Shown here piece after piece: positions 52,701 through 59,488 of a DNA stretch of 64,000 nucleotides. This stretch comes from a virus, in IMG/VR virus record IMGVR_UViG_3300023278_003531, positions 62,001 through 126,000 of that record. One strand, written 5' to 3'. The position numbers were made by a program, and so were the translations under genes. How positions within the stretch are numbered: position 1 is the first letter of the stretch; each line of letters opens with the position of its first letter. The notes below the pieces were generated by a model. It was not told where the DNA came from and searched no databases. It saw only the letters and a list, made by a program, of their open reading frames with translations.

Positions 52701-54441
52701 CAGCCAGAGTTCCGCTTGCGCTAACGAACTCGGTATAGAATCCAGACACGGTAATGGTTGAGGAACCAGAAATAACTGTAATCCCATCTGCACCTACAAT
52801 AGCAGTCGAAGCGGCGTCTATTGAACTCTGTAAAGCACCTGATGCACTAACAAACTCATCTCTAAACCCGCCTATTGCTATAGCACTGGCACCACTAATA
52901 ACGGTTATTCCATTTGAACCTACAAGTGGAAGGCCAAAACTAGAACTAATGGCAATAGCGGGGGATTCTCCAACATAGTTTTCGGTTGGGTTCCCCGCTC
53001 CGGCGCTGTAGAGAGCGTCGATTTCATCTAAGGTCAGCGCTTTGTCCCAGAATAGAATTTGGTCCAGAAGACCACTAAACGGACGGTCGCCTCCACCACC
53101 GTTGGGTTGATTTCCAATACATGTGTTGATTGAAGCCGAAGTGGGAACAAACCCTGTCTTTGAGTCAGTCGCCACTTCGACACCGTCGAGATAAATTTTG
53201 TAAGTACTTCCGTTGTACCACGTGATTAAGTGGTACCATGTTCCAGTACTTAAAGCGGAAACAGATGCCTGCACCTGTGTTCCAGTACCTAACGTACCTG
53301 TTGTTAGTCTAAAATTAATGGTCGTTGAGTTAGGTATCCCAGCCATAAACACATGGTCCGCGGTACTAGTACCGTCCGCTTTGGACCAAATACGAGTATC
53401 ACCGGCAAATGAGTCAGAATTAAACCAACCACTGATTGAGAATTCCGATACATTTGGAACATCTAATGTTCCTATATTAAATCTAGTACCACCTGCCCCG
53501 TCAAAGTCGGCGGCCTGCCCGAAACCTGATTTCCCTGCAGTGTATGTAACCCCTCCCGCGATAGTACCGTCTTGGGAGCCGAAGGAATCGTCTGTATTAT
53601 CTTCGAAATCGTAACCATTTGTTATATTCTGGTCGCCGGTAGTTGTTGTAACCGAGATCGACGCGTCTAATGCCTTGATCTTTTTAAACTCAAAAACGGG
53701 ACCTGTTTTTTGAAAAAATACGTCCTCGCCTAGGATTCCTATATTAGTACCAGATACAGCCAGGGATCCTGAAGCCGCTAGGAACTCCGCCCGGAAACCC
53801 GAAACCGTAGTTTCGCCCGCGGTGGGAGTTCCTGAGATAACAGTAATTCCATCTACACCCACCATCGCGTCCGAGACCGTACCGCCCCCACCTCCACCAC
53901 CGCCCGCAGTGGAAGATATGGTAATAATGTTAGTTCCTGACACGACTGTAACATTACTGCCTGCCACGATAGCGTCGTTTTCGTCCTTAGTGTATCTGAC
54001 GTGGTGCGCACTTGCGTCCGCGGCGTGTGTAATGATATCACCATCTATTTCCGAAGACAGGGTTCCAGAAGCGGCAACAAACTCTGTTCTAAAACCAGAA
54101 ACTGTGATTGTCTGGGATGCTGTCGAAACGACATTTCCATCAGTACCGTCTATTACAACCGCACCTACTACACTGTTTACGCTATCTACAGCACCTCCGC
54201 CCCCACCAACACCGCTAGTACTAATTTCTACAAAATTAGTTCCCGTAGTAACTACAATACCAGAGCCTGCGGTAATTAGTCCCTCTCCCGGAAAATAACT
54301 ATTGAAAGTTGTAACCAATTCGGTATCGTCACGCCCACCAGTTCCTGTAATAACTACCTCACCGAAAAATTCATTGAACTCTAGCTCACTGAGAAAATCC
54401 TCGTCCACTGATTGATGTTCTCTTATTCTAGTCTTTACCAT
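49726..54441 (-). CDS. Large tail fibre with LamG-like domain and repeated modules
   Basis: The 1,571-residue protein is the second largest here. Residues 80-270 and 490-760 contain repeated modules of the type GFRxEFVAASGSL, THAADASAHHVRYTKDENDA and VVSGTNIITISSTGGGGG; three HHxRY copies are clear. Residues about 270-485 are a LamG/concanavalin-like domain (SEFSISGWFNSDSFAGDTRI, GTWYHLITWYNGSTYKIYLD, FSGLLDQILFWDKALTLDEI). A shaft and DHGLLTGLPDDDHTQYALAD lead to the C-terminal receptor-type end (about 1430-1571). It probably binds host surface glycans. Confidence 0.85.
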   Translation of the reverse strand: MVKTRIREHQSVDEDFLSELEFNEFFGEVVITGTGGRDDTELVTTFNSYFPGEGLITAGSGIVVTTGTNFVEISTSGVGGGGGAVDSVNSVVGAVVIDGTDGNVVSTASQTITVSGFRTEFVAASGTLSSEIDGDIITHAADASAHHVRYTKDENDAIVAGSNVTVVSGTNIITISSTAGGGGGGGGTVSDAMVGVDGITVISGTPTAGETTVSGFRAEFLAASGSLAVSGTNIGILGEDVFFQKTGPVFEFKKIKALDASISVTTTTGDQNITNGYDFEDNTDDSFGSQDGTIAGGVTYTAGKSGFGQAADFDGAGGTRFNIGTLDVPNVSEFSISGWFNSDSFAGDTRIWSKADGTSTADHVFMAGIPNSTTINFRLTTGTLGTGTQVQASVSALSTGTWYHLITWYNGSTYKIYLDGVEVATDSKTGFVPTSASINTCIGNQPNGGGGDRPFSGLLDQILFWDKALTLDEIDALYSAGAGNPTENYVGESPAIAISSSFGLPLVGSNGITVISGASAIAIGGFRDEFVSASGALQSSIDAASTAIVGADGITVISGSSTITVSGFYTEFVSASGTLAAEIDSDINTHASDTSAHHIRYTKDENDAIIAGSNIVVVSGANSITISSTGGGGGSGSTPNALVGDDGITVVSGSNVDTISGFYAEFVAASGSLSSEIDTDITTHAEAEDAHHSRYAKNENDAILGLDGNTVISGSDTVTISGFRDEFVATSGSLQSQIDAVESSDVDSVNAITGDVIISGSDGISVSELGQNITVSGFRDEFLAASGTFLTEIVQDLSPVLGSHLECNSFKIEDVQRVHAGDGNASDAPFSFKQQHNTGMYRKGNAVLGFTGGGVERVTISGIVGSTPGMGIAQNLTVAGDIAGTHIQGVSGTLQGELDMSDNRIGDVGWIDFNLVNGITPTEGRLSWNDDDGTLNLGMPGGSVNLQVGQEQLVRTRNTTGSTITDGTAVNILGIQAGRPLVGLADATDPTSGAFGLATEDISNNSNGYVTTFGLVRDVDTSAFSPGDRLYVSNTPGELTKVLPTGTERVIFMGLAVASGVSNGSILVSPINTPFLNELSGNTTFLENLEFAYDGTIAETDNTYTVSSDGADITFTLDRIGGSTNTVQISGVNITHSVPDSVILTAAGTDINPQENWVYLLESAGSLVLTANTSGFPAAEHARVARVIVQTEPTVQTDGPLKLHAYTDHNHEPLSRGGIGHIHAISERIRSQYAEWQTGTALTTTVDTGPTPDDITIQVAAGSIYQLHTHSTPTIDTSGADLIYVFNDFTTPYTTIQSLSEITAYSDGSSIGANDRFNVVLWGAVAENDSDTKLFLNLPGDGYNNNTNAINDVENTALYTIPRDYAGVGWLLSRLTVRRQSSNNWTIIANTDLRGVSPSSFPGGVVIGGAGITDHGLLTGLPDDDHTQYALADGTRGFSATVSGADPVASDDLATKNYVDTVGGPYNLGVENLFNGEDVFFFYTTAARTVQKLIGSIRGTGALGATWTVRHDPTRSGVGTEVITGGTTTHSGNTGEVITSFDNPNIPVDSFVWMETTTQSGTADEFSLTLI

Positions 54442-54453
54442 TGTTATCCCGTA

Positions 54454-54798
54454 TTACCCGACCTTCAGAAATTGTAGAATATCGCTATTCCTGATATCAT
54501 ATACAAAGGATAGATTGCTGACGGCGGAAACGAAGAAAACATCTTTATCCACAGTCCCGCTGCTACCTGGAAGTTGGAGTATCCCATTTGTAAATGTTTG
54601 AGTATCGTCAATGAACTCTTGTACGCCAGAAACAGAAACTGGGCCTCCTACGGAAGTCCAGCCTACTCCTGGGGCATTAATGTCTATGGTAGTGCCTGCC
54701 GGGACAACGTCTCCTGTTCTAATCAAGAACAGTTTCTCGGTGGTTATACTACCACCGCTGCTGCTACTAACAGGGCAGGTGATTCCCAGCTCTGCCAT
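54454..54798 (-). CDS. Small fibre-associated protein
   Basis: The 114-residue protein has SSSSGGSITTEKLFLIRTGD, GTTIDINAPGVGWTSVGGPV and an all-beta C terminus (SFVYDIRNSDILQFLKVG). The middle (SVSGVQEFIDDTQTFTNGIL) resembles the VSG..EF motif of the large fibre, suggesting a related shaft segment or an assembly partner. It is preceded by the 32-residue ORF with a two-base gap. Confidence 0.6.
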   Translation of the reverse strand: MAELGITCPVSSSSGGSITTEKLFLIRTGDVVPAGTTIDINAPGVGWTSVGGPVSVSGVQEFIDDTQTFTNGILQLPGSSGTVDKDVFFVSAVSNLSFVYDIRNSDILQFLKVG

Positions 54799-54799
54799 A

Positions 54800-54898
54800 T
54801 TATCTTATGTCCGTCTTGGTGTCCTGGTTATTGCTACCAACACTAGTTACCGTCGCTGTGCTCCCGGTGATTACCTGGAAGTTTCTGAGAATGAACAT
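54800..54898 (-). CDS. Tiny 32-residue protein
   Basis: The ORF MFILRNFQVITGSTATVTSV (then GSNNQDTKTDIR) begins at an ATG overlapping the previous TAA by one base, with AAGGAGA eight bases upstream, and its stop leaves two bases before the next ATG. The fit into the operon is perfect, which is the main argument that it is real. The content is beta-like; function unknown. Confidence 0.6.
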   Translation of the reverse strand: MFILRNFQVITGSTATVTSVGSNNQDTKTDIR

Positions 54899-55104
54899 TA
54901 TGTAGTCTCCTTTTTTTCGTATTTACAATACTCCAAGGAAGTGCTGCAGACCTTAGACATGTTCTGCAGCTTCGGTACTGCAGTATCTAGGGGCGCCCCA
55001 CATCCTCCCGACTTAACGGCTCTTCTCCCACAACAACCTCGAGTGAAGTTCCACTTAAAATACTTACAATCTTCTTTATCGTAGTTCTTGATAACTGTAA
55101 CCAT
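54898..55104 (-). CDS. Small cysteine-rich protein
   Basis: The 68-residue protein has six Cys (positions 13, 24, 25, 35, 53, 60) with basic residues (GCCGRRAVKSGGCGAP). It has no signal peptide, so the Cys more likely bind metal than form disulfides. Start and stop each overlap the neighbouring gene by one base (TAATG). No family recognised. Confidence 0.65.
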   Translation of the reverse strand: MVTVIKNYDKEDCKYFKWNFTRGCCGRRAVKSGGCGAPLDTAVPKLQNMSKVCSTSLEYCKYEKKETT

Positions 55105-55265
55105 TACATAGCCTCATAGTCTGTTATAGATAAGAAATCATCCTCATCCATAATTAAAGTCATGCCGTTAAATAAATGAACCATTACTTGACGTACCGGA
55201 GTACCACCACAATTCCAAGTGTAGTATCCCCAATCCGCTATTACCTGATCCAATAATCTAATCAA
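55104..55265 (-). CDS. Small 53-residue protein, TTG start
   Basis: The frame starts at TTG 55265 behind GGAGAGGGGGG, stops at a TAA that overlaps the next ATG by one base, and has normal coding character (DQVIADWGYYTWNCGGTPVR, QVMVHLFNGMTLIMDEDDFL). No other ORF fills 55105-55304. The HLFNGMTLIMDED segment resembles HLIDGYVIVESN in the Rossmann protein at 45.7 kb. Function unknown. Confidence 0.6.
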   Translation of the reverse strand: MIRLLDQVIADWGYYTWNCGGTPVRQVMVHLFNGMTLIMDEDDFLSITDYEAM

Positions 55266-55304
55266 AGGGCGTTCCCCCCTCTCCGCGCAGGGCCCAAGTA
55301 CGCG

Positions 55305-55940
55305 CTATTGTATTGAGTTGGTAATCATTGTTAGAGTGCCAATATAACCACCACCGACGCTGCTATTAAGCATAATCTCTCGCGGCGGAGTTAACCACCC
55401 CGTATTGTCAGTAAGCGCAATCTTGGCTTCCATAAGACATAATAAAAGATCTGTTTTTCTATCAGGACCTAACGCCAGTCTATCATAACGCCATTGCCAC
55501 GAAGAATGACCAGCCGACATTGCTGCCCAGTAAAACCTTGCGGGAGTCAGAGACTTCCCAGAACTAGCCTTTTGGATCTCGAAGAACTGACGTGCTATCA
55601 TCTCAGCTCTGGAATAACTATCCTCGTTTCCTTGGCTTATACGGAAGAGTATCATCGCAGTCGCCAGATAGACGTCATATCCCTGAGGTTGTTTGATGTC
55701 CCCGCTGATAAAAATTACAGCGAAGTCCATGGTGCTATCTACCTTCTCTTTGAGAAGATCGGGATCACAGCCTTCCTTGGATACCACATAACTGTCACCT
55801 TCCGAACAAGCCGCATAAAGAGCAACCACCTCATTGTCTTGATCCGCCAAAGATCCCATAAGCATGGGAGTGGGGGCGGTAGTCTTACACGCAGAAAGCA
55901 ACAGCACACAGGCTGTTAGTAAAGAAACTATCCATTTCAT
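55305..55940 (-). CDS. Phage lipoprotein
   Basis: The 211-residue protein has a typical lipoprotein signal: MKWIVSLLTACVLLLSACKT, with lipobox LSAC at Cys18. The mature part is globular and helical (ARFYWAAMSAGHSSWQWRYD) with three more Cys. After lipidation it would be anchored in a host membrane, most naturally the inner leaflet of an outer membrane. Roles in superinfection exclusion or lysis fit; no close family was recognised. Confidence 0.8.
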   Translation of the reverse strand: MKWIVSLLTACVLLLSACKTTAPTPMLMGSLADQDNEVVALYAACSEGDSYVVSKEGCDPDLLKEKVDSTMDFAVIFISGDIKQPQGYDVYLATAMILFRISQGNEDSYSRAEMIARQFFEIQKASSGKSLTPARFYWAAMSAGHSSWQWRYDRLALGPDRKTDLLLCLMEAKIALTDNTGWLTPPREIMLNSSVGGGYIGTLTMITNSIQ

Positions 55941-55948
55941 AACGGCTC

Positions 55949-56626
55949 CTAAATTATGGTGTCAATTATTTCTAGTAATTCTTCGAAGCCCTCAGAGTTA
56001 AATAAAGACCAATCCCGCATGGCGGGGAAAAGATCCTTCAATGCCTCCAAAGCCTCGGCAAGATTGGTATCTACCTGAGGGTTATGGGATACCTTCTGTA
56101 TCTCCTGCGTTATTAGGGTTAGATTGGCTTGTAGTACTTCCTTGTTCCGCACGCAGCGGGTTTTAAGATACTCTCCATCTACGTGAGGATACTTCTCTTG
56201 CATAAACTCAAAGCTAGTAATAAAGGAAAAATCATTAAAGATTATTTCTAACTCCGCAATGGATTCAGCATTCCAATTGTTCTCAGCGCAAAGATACCCA
56301 TAGTGCTTATCTAGCTCTTCATCCATCTCAAACTGCAATCGCATAATGTTAGGGTCGATGGGTGGGTATTTAATCTGATCATATTCCTGTGAGAGCGCAA
56401 TGCGTTTCCAAATATTAAATCCCACCTCACCGAGACTGAGAATAGGTACAGCAATCGCCGCTGGGGGTATAAATGTAAGAACAGCTCTTAGTGCAGAAAC
56501 ACTCCTTAGTATATTGTCATCTGACAACATTCGAGGTTTGATCACTATATATTTAGGATCAACTTTCTGATCTTCTTTTTTAGTAGCCTTAAGTATCGCT
56601 AAGGCGGCTCCTAACCAATCTATCAT
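55949..56626 (-). CDS. Unknown protein with amphipathic/membrane segment
   Basis: The 225-residue protein is read from ATG 56626, nine bases after GGAGG; the frame from 56683 would overlap the upstream gene. A hydrophobic stretch VLTFIPPAAIAVPILSLGEV (about 50-70) may insert in a membrane. The rest is acidic and helical with repeated short helices to the C terminus (EGFEELLEIIDTII). Placement next to the lipoprotein gene suggests an envelope-related role. No family recognised. Confidence 0.6.
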   Translation of the reverse strand: MIDWLGAALAILKATKKEDQKVDPKYIVIKPRMLSDDNILRSVSALRAVLTFIPPAAIAVPILSLGEVGFNIWKRIALSQEYDQIKYPPIDPNIMRLQFEMDEELDKHYGYLCAENNWNAESIAELEIIFNDFSFITSFEFMQEKYPHVDGEYLKTRCVRNKEVLQANLTLITQEIQKVSHNPQVDTNLAEALEALKDLFPAMRDWSLFNSEGFEELLEIIDTII

Positions 56627-56666
56627 TACAAGTCGCCTCCAAAAGCGTTTTGCAAATTCAAAGGAT

Positions 56667-57077
56667 TTACTCTTCGGTTCCAAGGCCTGCGTCCTCGGCT
56701 TCGGTTCCTGTAAGATTTAACTTCTTATCCGCAAAATCCCGCGCCGCTTTCTGAGCTGCTGCCAGAGACGCATCCATGTTTTCAATTGTAGTCTTACCGA
56801 TTTGAATATTGTACTTATTGGCTGCAATCTCAATGGCCTCACCAATGATCCCTGAAGAGATCTCACTCGCCTCCGCCTCTGCGTTGTCGATGATGGCATC
56901 TAGAATAACGTCCCTCTTATCCTTACTGGACAGGTCGTGTCTAAAAGCAACACTAATAACCATAGGTAGGATAGCCTTTACCATCTCTTCTAGATGGTCG
57001 TCGTGTCTCTTCCAAAGTGCCTGAATCCAATCCCATGCCTTACTAAAAAAATCTCGCATTTTCTTTCTTATGCTCAT
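56667..57077 (-). CDS. Unknown helical protein
   Basis: The 136-residue protein has a basic N-terminal amphipathic helix (RKKMRDFFSKAWDWIQALWK), a hydrophobic segment LEEMVKAILPMVISVAF, then Ala/Glu-rich helices. This is compatible with peripheral membrane association. The four-base overlap with the 51-residue gene upstream indicates coupling. No family recognised. Confidence 0.6.
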   Translation of the reverse strand: MSIRKKMRDFFSKAWDWIQALWKRHDDHLEEMVKAILPMVISVAFRHDLSSKDKRDVILDAIIDNAEAEASEISSGIIGEAIEIAANKYNIQIGKTTIENMDASLAAAQKAARDFADKKLNLTGTEAEDAGLGTEE

Positions 57078-57229
57078 TTTTCCTCCATTATCACCCCAGA
57101 CTCTAGATGCAAGTACGCTGGTGATATTTTTTCTATGCGGATTCCGTCAGGATCCTTAGAGACAAGAAGTTTTCCGTCAGGAAGCTCGAACCAATTCACC
57201 GAGTCCCCAACCGAAACCTCCTCCTCCAT
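57074..57229 (-). CDS. Small beta protein
   Basis: The 51-residue frame starts at ATG 57229 (GGAG ten bases upstream) to avoid overlap with the gene ending at 57237. The sequence VSVGDSVNWFELPDGKLLVS resembles a small SH3-like beta barrel. Function unknown; earlier in-frame ATG codons at 57277 or 57322 are less likely. Confidence 0.5.
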   Translation of the reverse strand: MEEEVSVGDSVNWFELPDGKLLVSKDPDGIRIEKISPAYLHLESGVIMEEK

Positions 57230-57236
57230 AACAATC

Positions 57237-57503
57237 TTACTCCGCTCTAGTGCTAGAATCCCCTCCACTTTCTGCATCCCGTGTACGTTGGCGGGGTTTT
57301 CGTAATCGTTGTTTAACCTCATTCTCCGCTTCCTTCCTCTTTTCTACAAACTTGTCGAACTGTCTCTGCCTTGTGGTTATGAAATCTAGAACATCTAGGA
57401 GTTTAGGCCCCGAATGTCCTGTGAGCCCTACATGAAGTACGTCGTCATCTGGTTGTTCTACGCACCAGACTCTATTAGTATAATCTGTCAAAACTACGGG
57501 CAT
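57237..57503 (-). CDS. Small unknown protein
   Basis: The 88-residue protein starts at ATG 57503 behind GGAG; a TTG four codons earlier overlaps that site. The first half (VVLTDYTNRVWCVEQPDDDV) is beta-like, the second a basic coiled coil (KFVEKRKEAENEVKQRLRKP). No family recognised. Confidence 0.55.
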   Translation of the reverse strand: MPVVLTDYTNRVWCVEQPDDDVLHVGLTGHSGPKLLDVLDFITTRQRQFDKFVEKRKEAENEVKQRLRKPRQRTRDAESGGDSSTRAE

Positions 57504-57615
57504 GTCAATCTCCAATCGTTAATCAAACTCAAAACGAGCGTATAGGCAGGAACCGCCCCTGCGCTTTAAAAAAAACGGGAAGTCCTACCTATTCATTCAA
57601 TAATGTAAGTTGGGT
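57504..57615 (-). other. Intergenic region with T8 tract and hairpin
   Basis: No ORF is seen. On the minus strand CCCG is followed by eight T and then by GCAGG-GGCGGTT-CCTGC, a five-pair hairpin. The T run is not preceded by a strong stem, so a terminator is doubtful. I see no convincing promoter. Confidence 0.4.
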
Positions 57616-57849
57616 TTATTCTATCTTCTCAGATTCATTGACTACTACGTTGGTCAGGCTCTGTAGGTCTCTCTGTTGGTCCTCGGAGATCGACCACTTC
57701 TGAAGCTTAAGTCCCTGTGCAGTTACTGACTGGTGAAGAACTGAAGCCACTCTCTCCGTAATCCTTAACTCTGCAGGGCATTTAAGAGTAGCAATTCCAT
57801 CTTCTTCGTCTATTTCAACTTCTAGTTTTAGAATGATATTCTCTGCCAT
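57616..57849 (-). CDS. Small unknown protein
   Basis: The 77-residue protein is read from ATG 57849, just after the dUTPase stop, with GGAAGG before it; the 117-codon frame would overlap dUTPase. The first half is beta-like (ENIILKLEVEIDEEDGIATL, then KCPAEL) and the second helical (VLHQSVTAQGLKLQKWSISE). No family recognised. Confidence 0.6.
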   Translation of the reverse strand: MAENIILKLEVEIDEEDGIATLKCPAELRITERVASVLHQSVTAQGLKLQKWSISEDQQRDLQSLTNVVVNESEKIE

Positions 57850-57850
57850 G

Positions 57851-58294
57851 TTAATGCCTTCCGGTGGAACCAAAGCCACCATCGCCTCGCGTTGAGGTCG
57901 TGAGGTCGTCCTCTTCTTTATACGTAGTATAGAGAGGCCCTGCAAGAACCGCTTGTGCGATTCTATCACCTACCTCAACGCGAAACCTCTTTCTACCGTG
58001 GTTGATCAGGAGAACCCCAATTTCACCACGATAGTCCGAGTCTATTGTTCCTGGCGCATTCAGAACGGTAACTCCGTGCTTGAATGCCAGGCCGCTTCTT
58101 GGTCTAATTTGCATCTCCCACCCCTCAGGAAGCTCTACAGCAAGACCTGTCTTTACCAGTGCGTACTGTCCCGGCTTTATGACAACGTCCTCTACGGACG
58201 AAAGATCAGCGCCTGCAGACCCTTTAGTTTTATATACGGGAATAGTTGCGTCGGGGTGGAGTTTCTTAATCTTAATTCCACTTTTTCTCAACAC
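57851..58294 (-). CDS. dut: dUTPase (trimeric type)
   Basis: The 147-residue enzyme has all five dUTPase motifs: SAGADLSS (1), RPRSGLAFKHGVTVL (2) with LNAPGTIDSDYRGEI (3), GDRIAQAV (4) and the C-terminal RGDGGFGSTG P-loop-like motif (5). It hydrolyses dUTP to dUMP, feeding thymidylate synthase and preventing uracil in phage DNA. It follows a dUTPase-fold paralogue with a one-base overlap. Confidence 0.95.
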   Translation of the reverse strand: MLRKSGIKIKKLHPDATIPVYKTKGSAGADLSSVEDVVIKPGQYALVKTGLAVELPEGWEMQIRPRSGLAFKHGVTVLNAPGTIDSDYRGEIGVLLINHGRKRFRVEVGDRIAQAVLAGPLYTTYKEEDDLTTSTRGDGGFGSTGRH

Positions 58295-58728
58295 TAAGTC
58301 ACCTCAAATTTGATTTTACTCCCCTTCCTAATGGGGGTAGTACGCACAGGTTTCTTATCACTCACAGGTTCGATCTCTTCGATCTCGACCTTCGCCACTT
58401 GCGTAAGATAACCACGAGCTATGACCGCACCTTCCATTAAATGAAGGGGATTTCCTGCGTGATTTTTCACCGGAATCTCTAAGATCTGCCTTGGGACGGT
58501 GCCGTCTATTACCAGGGTGCCTGGAAACACCTCAGCAGCCTTCTCATAGATTGAGGGGGTACTGAAAATGGTTAGAACGTATCCAGGTTCTATTTCAAGA
58601 GTGATGTCCGTAGGGATCTTCTTTATTTCTGAAGATTGAATTATTACAGGTTTAGCACATACGAAAGTAAAAATGTTATCTTCGATCGGCGCCTCGACAC
58701 CCTTTTTATTGTGAAAGCCTACATTCAT
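58294..58728 (-). CDS. dUTPase-fold paralogue lacking catalytic motifs
   Basis: The 144-residue protein starts at ATG 58728 (AAGG seven bases upstream). It follows the trimeric dUTPase strand order: ITLEIEPGYVLTIFSTPSI, GTLVIDGTVPRQILEIPVKN and MEGAVIARGYLTQVAKVEIE. The aspartate-containing DSDYRGE motif has become DGTVPRQ, GDRIAQ has become GAVIAR, and the Gly-rich motif 5 is absent. It is probably not a hydrolase; it may assemble with dUTPase or bind a ligand. It is coupled to dut by one-base overlap. Confidence 0.6.
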   Translation of the reverse strand: MNVGFHNKKGVEAPIEDNIFTFVCAKPVIIQSSEIKKIPTDITLEIEPGYVLTIFSTPSIYEKAAEVFPGTLVIDGTVPRQILEIPVKNHAGNPLHLMEGAVIARGYLTQVAKVEIEEIEPVSDKKPVRTTPIRKGSKIKFEVT

Positions 58729-58740
58729 AATACGCCTTGA

Positions 58741-58770
58741 AACCGCCTGGGGCAAGGCCCCAGGTCGGTT
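58741..58770 (-). promoter_or_regulatory. Very stable hairpin in 5' leader
   Basis: AACCG-CCTGGGGC-AAG-GCCCCAGG-T-CGGTT forms 13 pairs with one bulged base. On the minus strand it is preceded by eight T and followed by TCAAGG, so it is not a standard terminator. It sits between the 98-residue gene and the dUTPase-fold gene's ribosome binding site and could be a processing or stability element. Confidence 0.55.
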
Positions 58771-58785
58771 GTAAAAAAAACTGGA

Positions 58786-59082
58786 TTACGAATTTCGTCC
58801 AGGGTTATTGCTAGTAGTAACTCCCGGAAGAGTTGCATTACCAACAGGCAGCTTACCTGATCGACCAGTACTGACGGTAGCATTGCCGGTGGAGCTACCT
58901 CGGATCTCCTGATTCTGGAAGTATCCTCGGTTCCACGCCATGCCGTGCTGTGCGCCTGTTACGGGGCCAGCCATGTCGGGGTTACGAGTTGACTCGGGCC
59001 CGAATCCATTAGCATTAGTGTCAAAAATTGCTGCAAGTGCGTCTAGGTTGACGACAGTGCCGTCGTGTTGTAGTACACCCAT
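58786..59082 (-). CDS. Small unknown protein under structured leader
   Basis: The 98-residue protein is rich in Gly, Asn, Ser and Thr (GFGPESTRNPDMAGPVTGAQ, SSTGNATVSTGRSGKLPVGN), probably disordered, with no recognised family. Its ribosome binding site GGAGGGAA is complementary to UUCCCCUCC in the RNA structure just upstream, so its translation appears to be switchable. Confidence 0.65.
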   Translation of the reverse strand: MGVLQHDGTVVNLDALAAIFDTNANGFGPESTRNPDMAGPVTGAQHGMAWNRGYFQNQEIRGSSTGNATVSTGRSGKLPVGNATLPGVTTSNNPGRNS

Positions 59083-59114
59083 GTTGTTTCCCTCCGTTAC
59101 ATTTTTTTTTATGT

Positions 59115-59225
59115 TATCTTGGGCTGTAGTAGTCGCCGGTGAGAAGGACCGGTTAAGTTAGGCACAGAAGGCCTGGATTAGTCTTGAAAAGACAATCACT
59201 CACTTATGGAGGGGAACCCAAGATA
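59115..59225 (-). ncRNA. Cloverleaf-like RNA element with anti-SD segment
   Basis: On the minus strand TATCTTGGG and CCCAAGATA (59217-59225 and 59115-59123) form a perfect nine-pair closing stem of a 111-base element. Inside are GATTGTCTT-TTC-AAGAC.AATC, AGGC-CTTCTGT-GCCT and CCGGT-CCTTCTC-ACCGG. Directly after the 5' strand lies TTCCCCTCC (59208-59216), complementary with one bulge to the ribosome binding site GGAGGGAA (59088-59095) of the next gene. There is no ORF. It is not a tRNA; a riboswitch-like regulator or a small RNA is likely. Confidence 0.55.
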
Positions 59226-59227
59226 TA

Positions 59228-59488
59228 CTATCTAGGAAGCTCAGCTTCGTCTATCCTAGATAAATTTGATAGGTTATTTCCCTCAGTTGCGTCCGCCTCC
59301 GTTCTAACAGCGTTATTACCATAAGCACGGAGTCGAACTGGTTTAAAACCATCCCAATGTCTAACTACTAGATTCTCGTCAAACGCGACGAGGGCGTTTA
59401 AATCCTTTTTACTTATAGTAAGCACATAATCTTCATCCGGTTCCACCTCTGCCAATACCTCTAAATCCACATATACTGTTTCGTCCAT
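59228..59488 (-). CDS. Small unknown protein behind own promoter
   Basis: The 86-residue protein is taken from ATG 59488 (AAGGAG seven bases upstream). The sequence YVDLEVLAEVEPDEDYVLTI, KKDLNALVAFDENLVVRHWD looks like a small mixed beta domain with an acidic, disordered C terminus. It is the first gene after the promoter at 59.55 kb and lies just before the structured RNA. No family recognised. Confidence 0.65.
   Translation of the reverse strand: MDETVYVDLEVLAEVEPDEDYVLTISKKDLNALVAFDENLVVRHWDGFKPVRLRAYGNNAVRTEADATEGNNLSNLSRIDEAELPR

Noticed and set aside
52200-54400. Direct repeats as a CRISPR array
   Set aside because: The repeats are in frame, degenerate at DNA level and belong to the coding sequence of the fibre.
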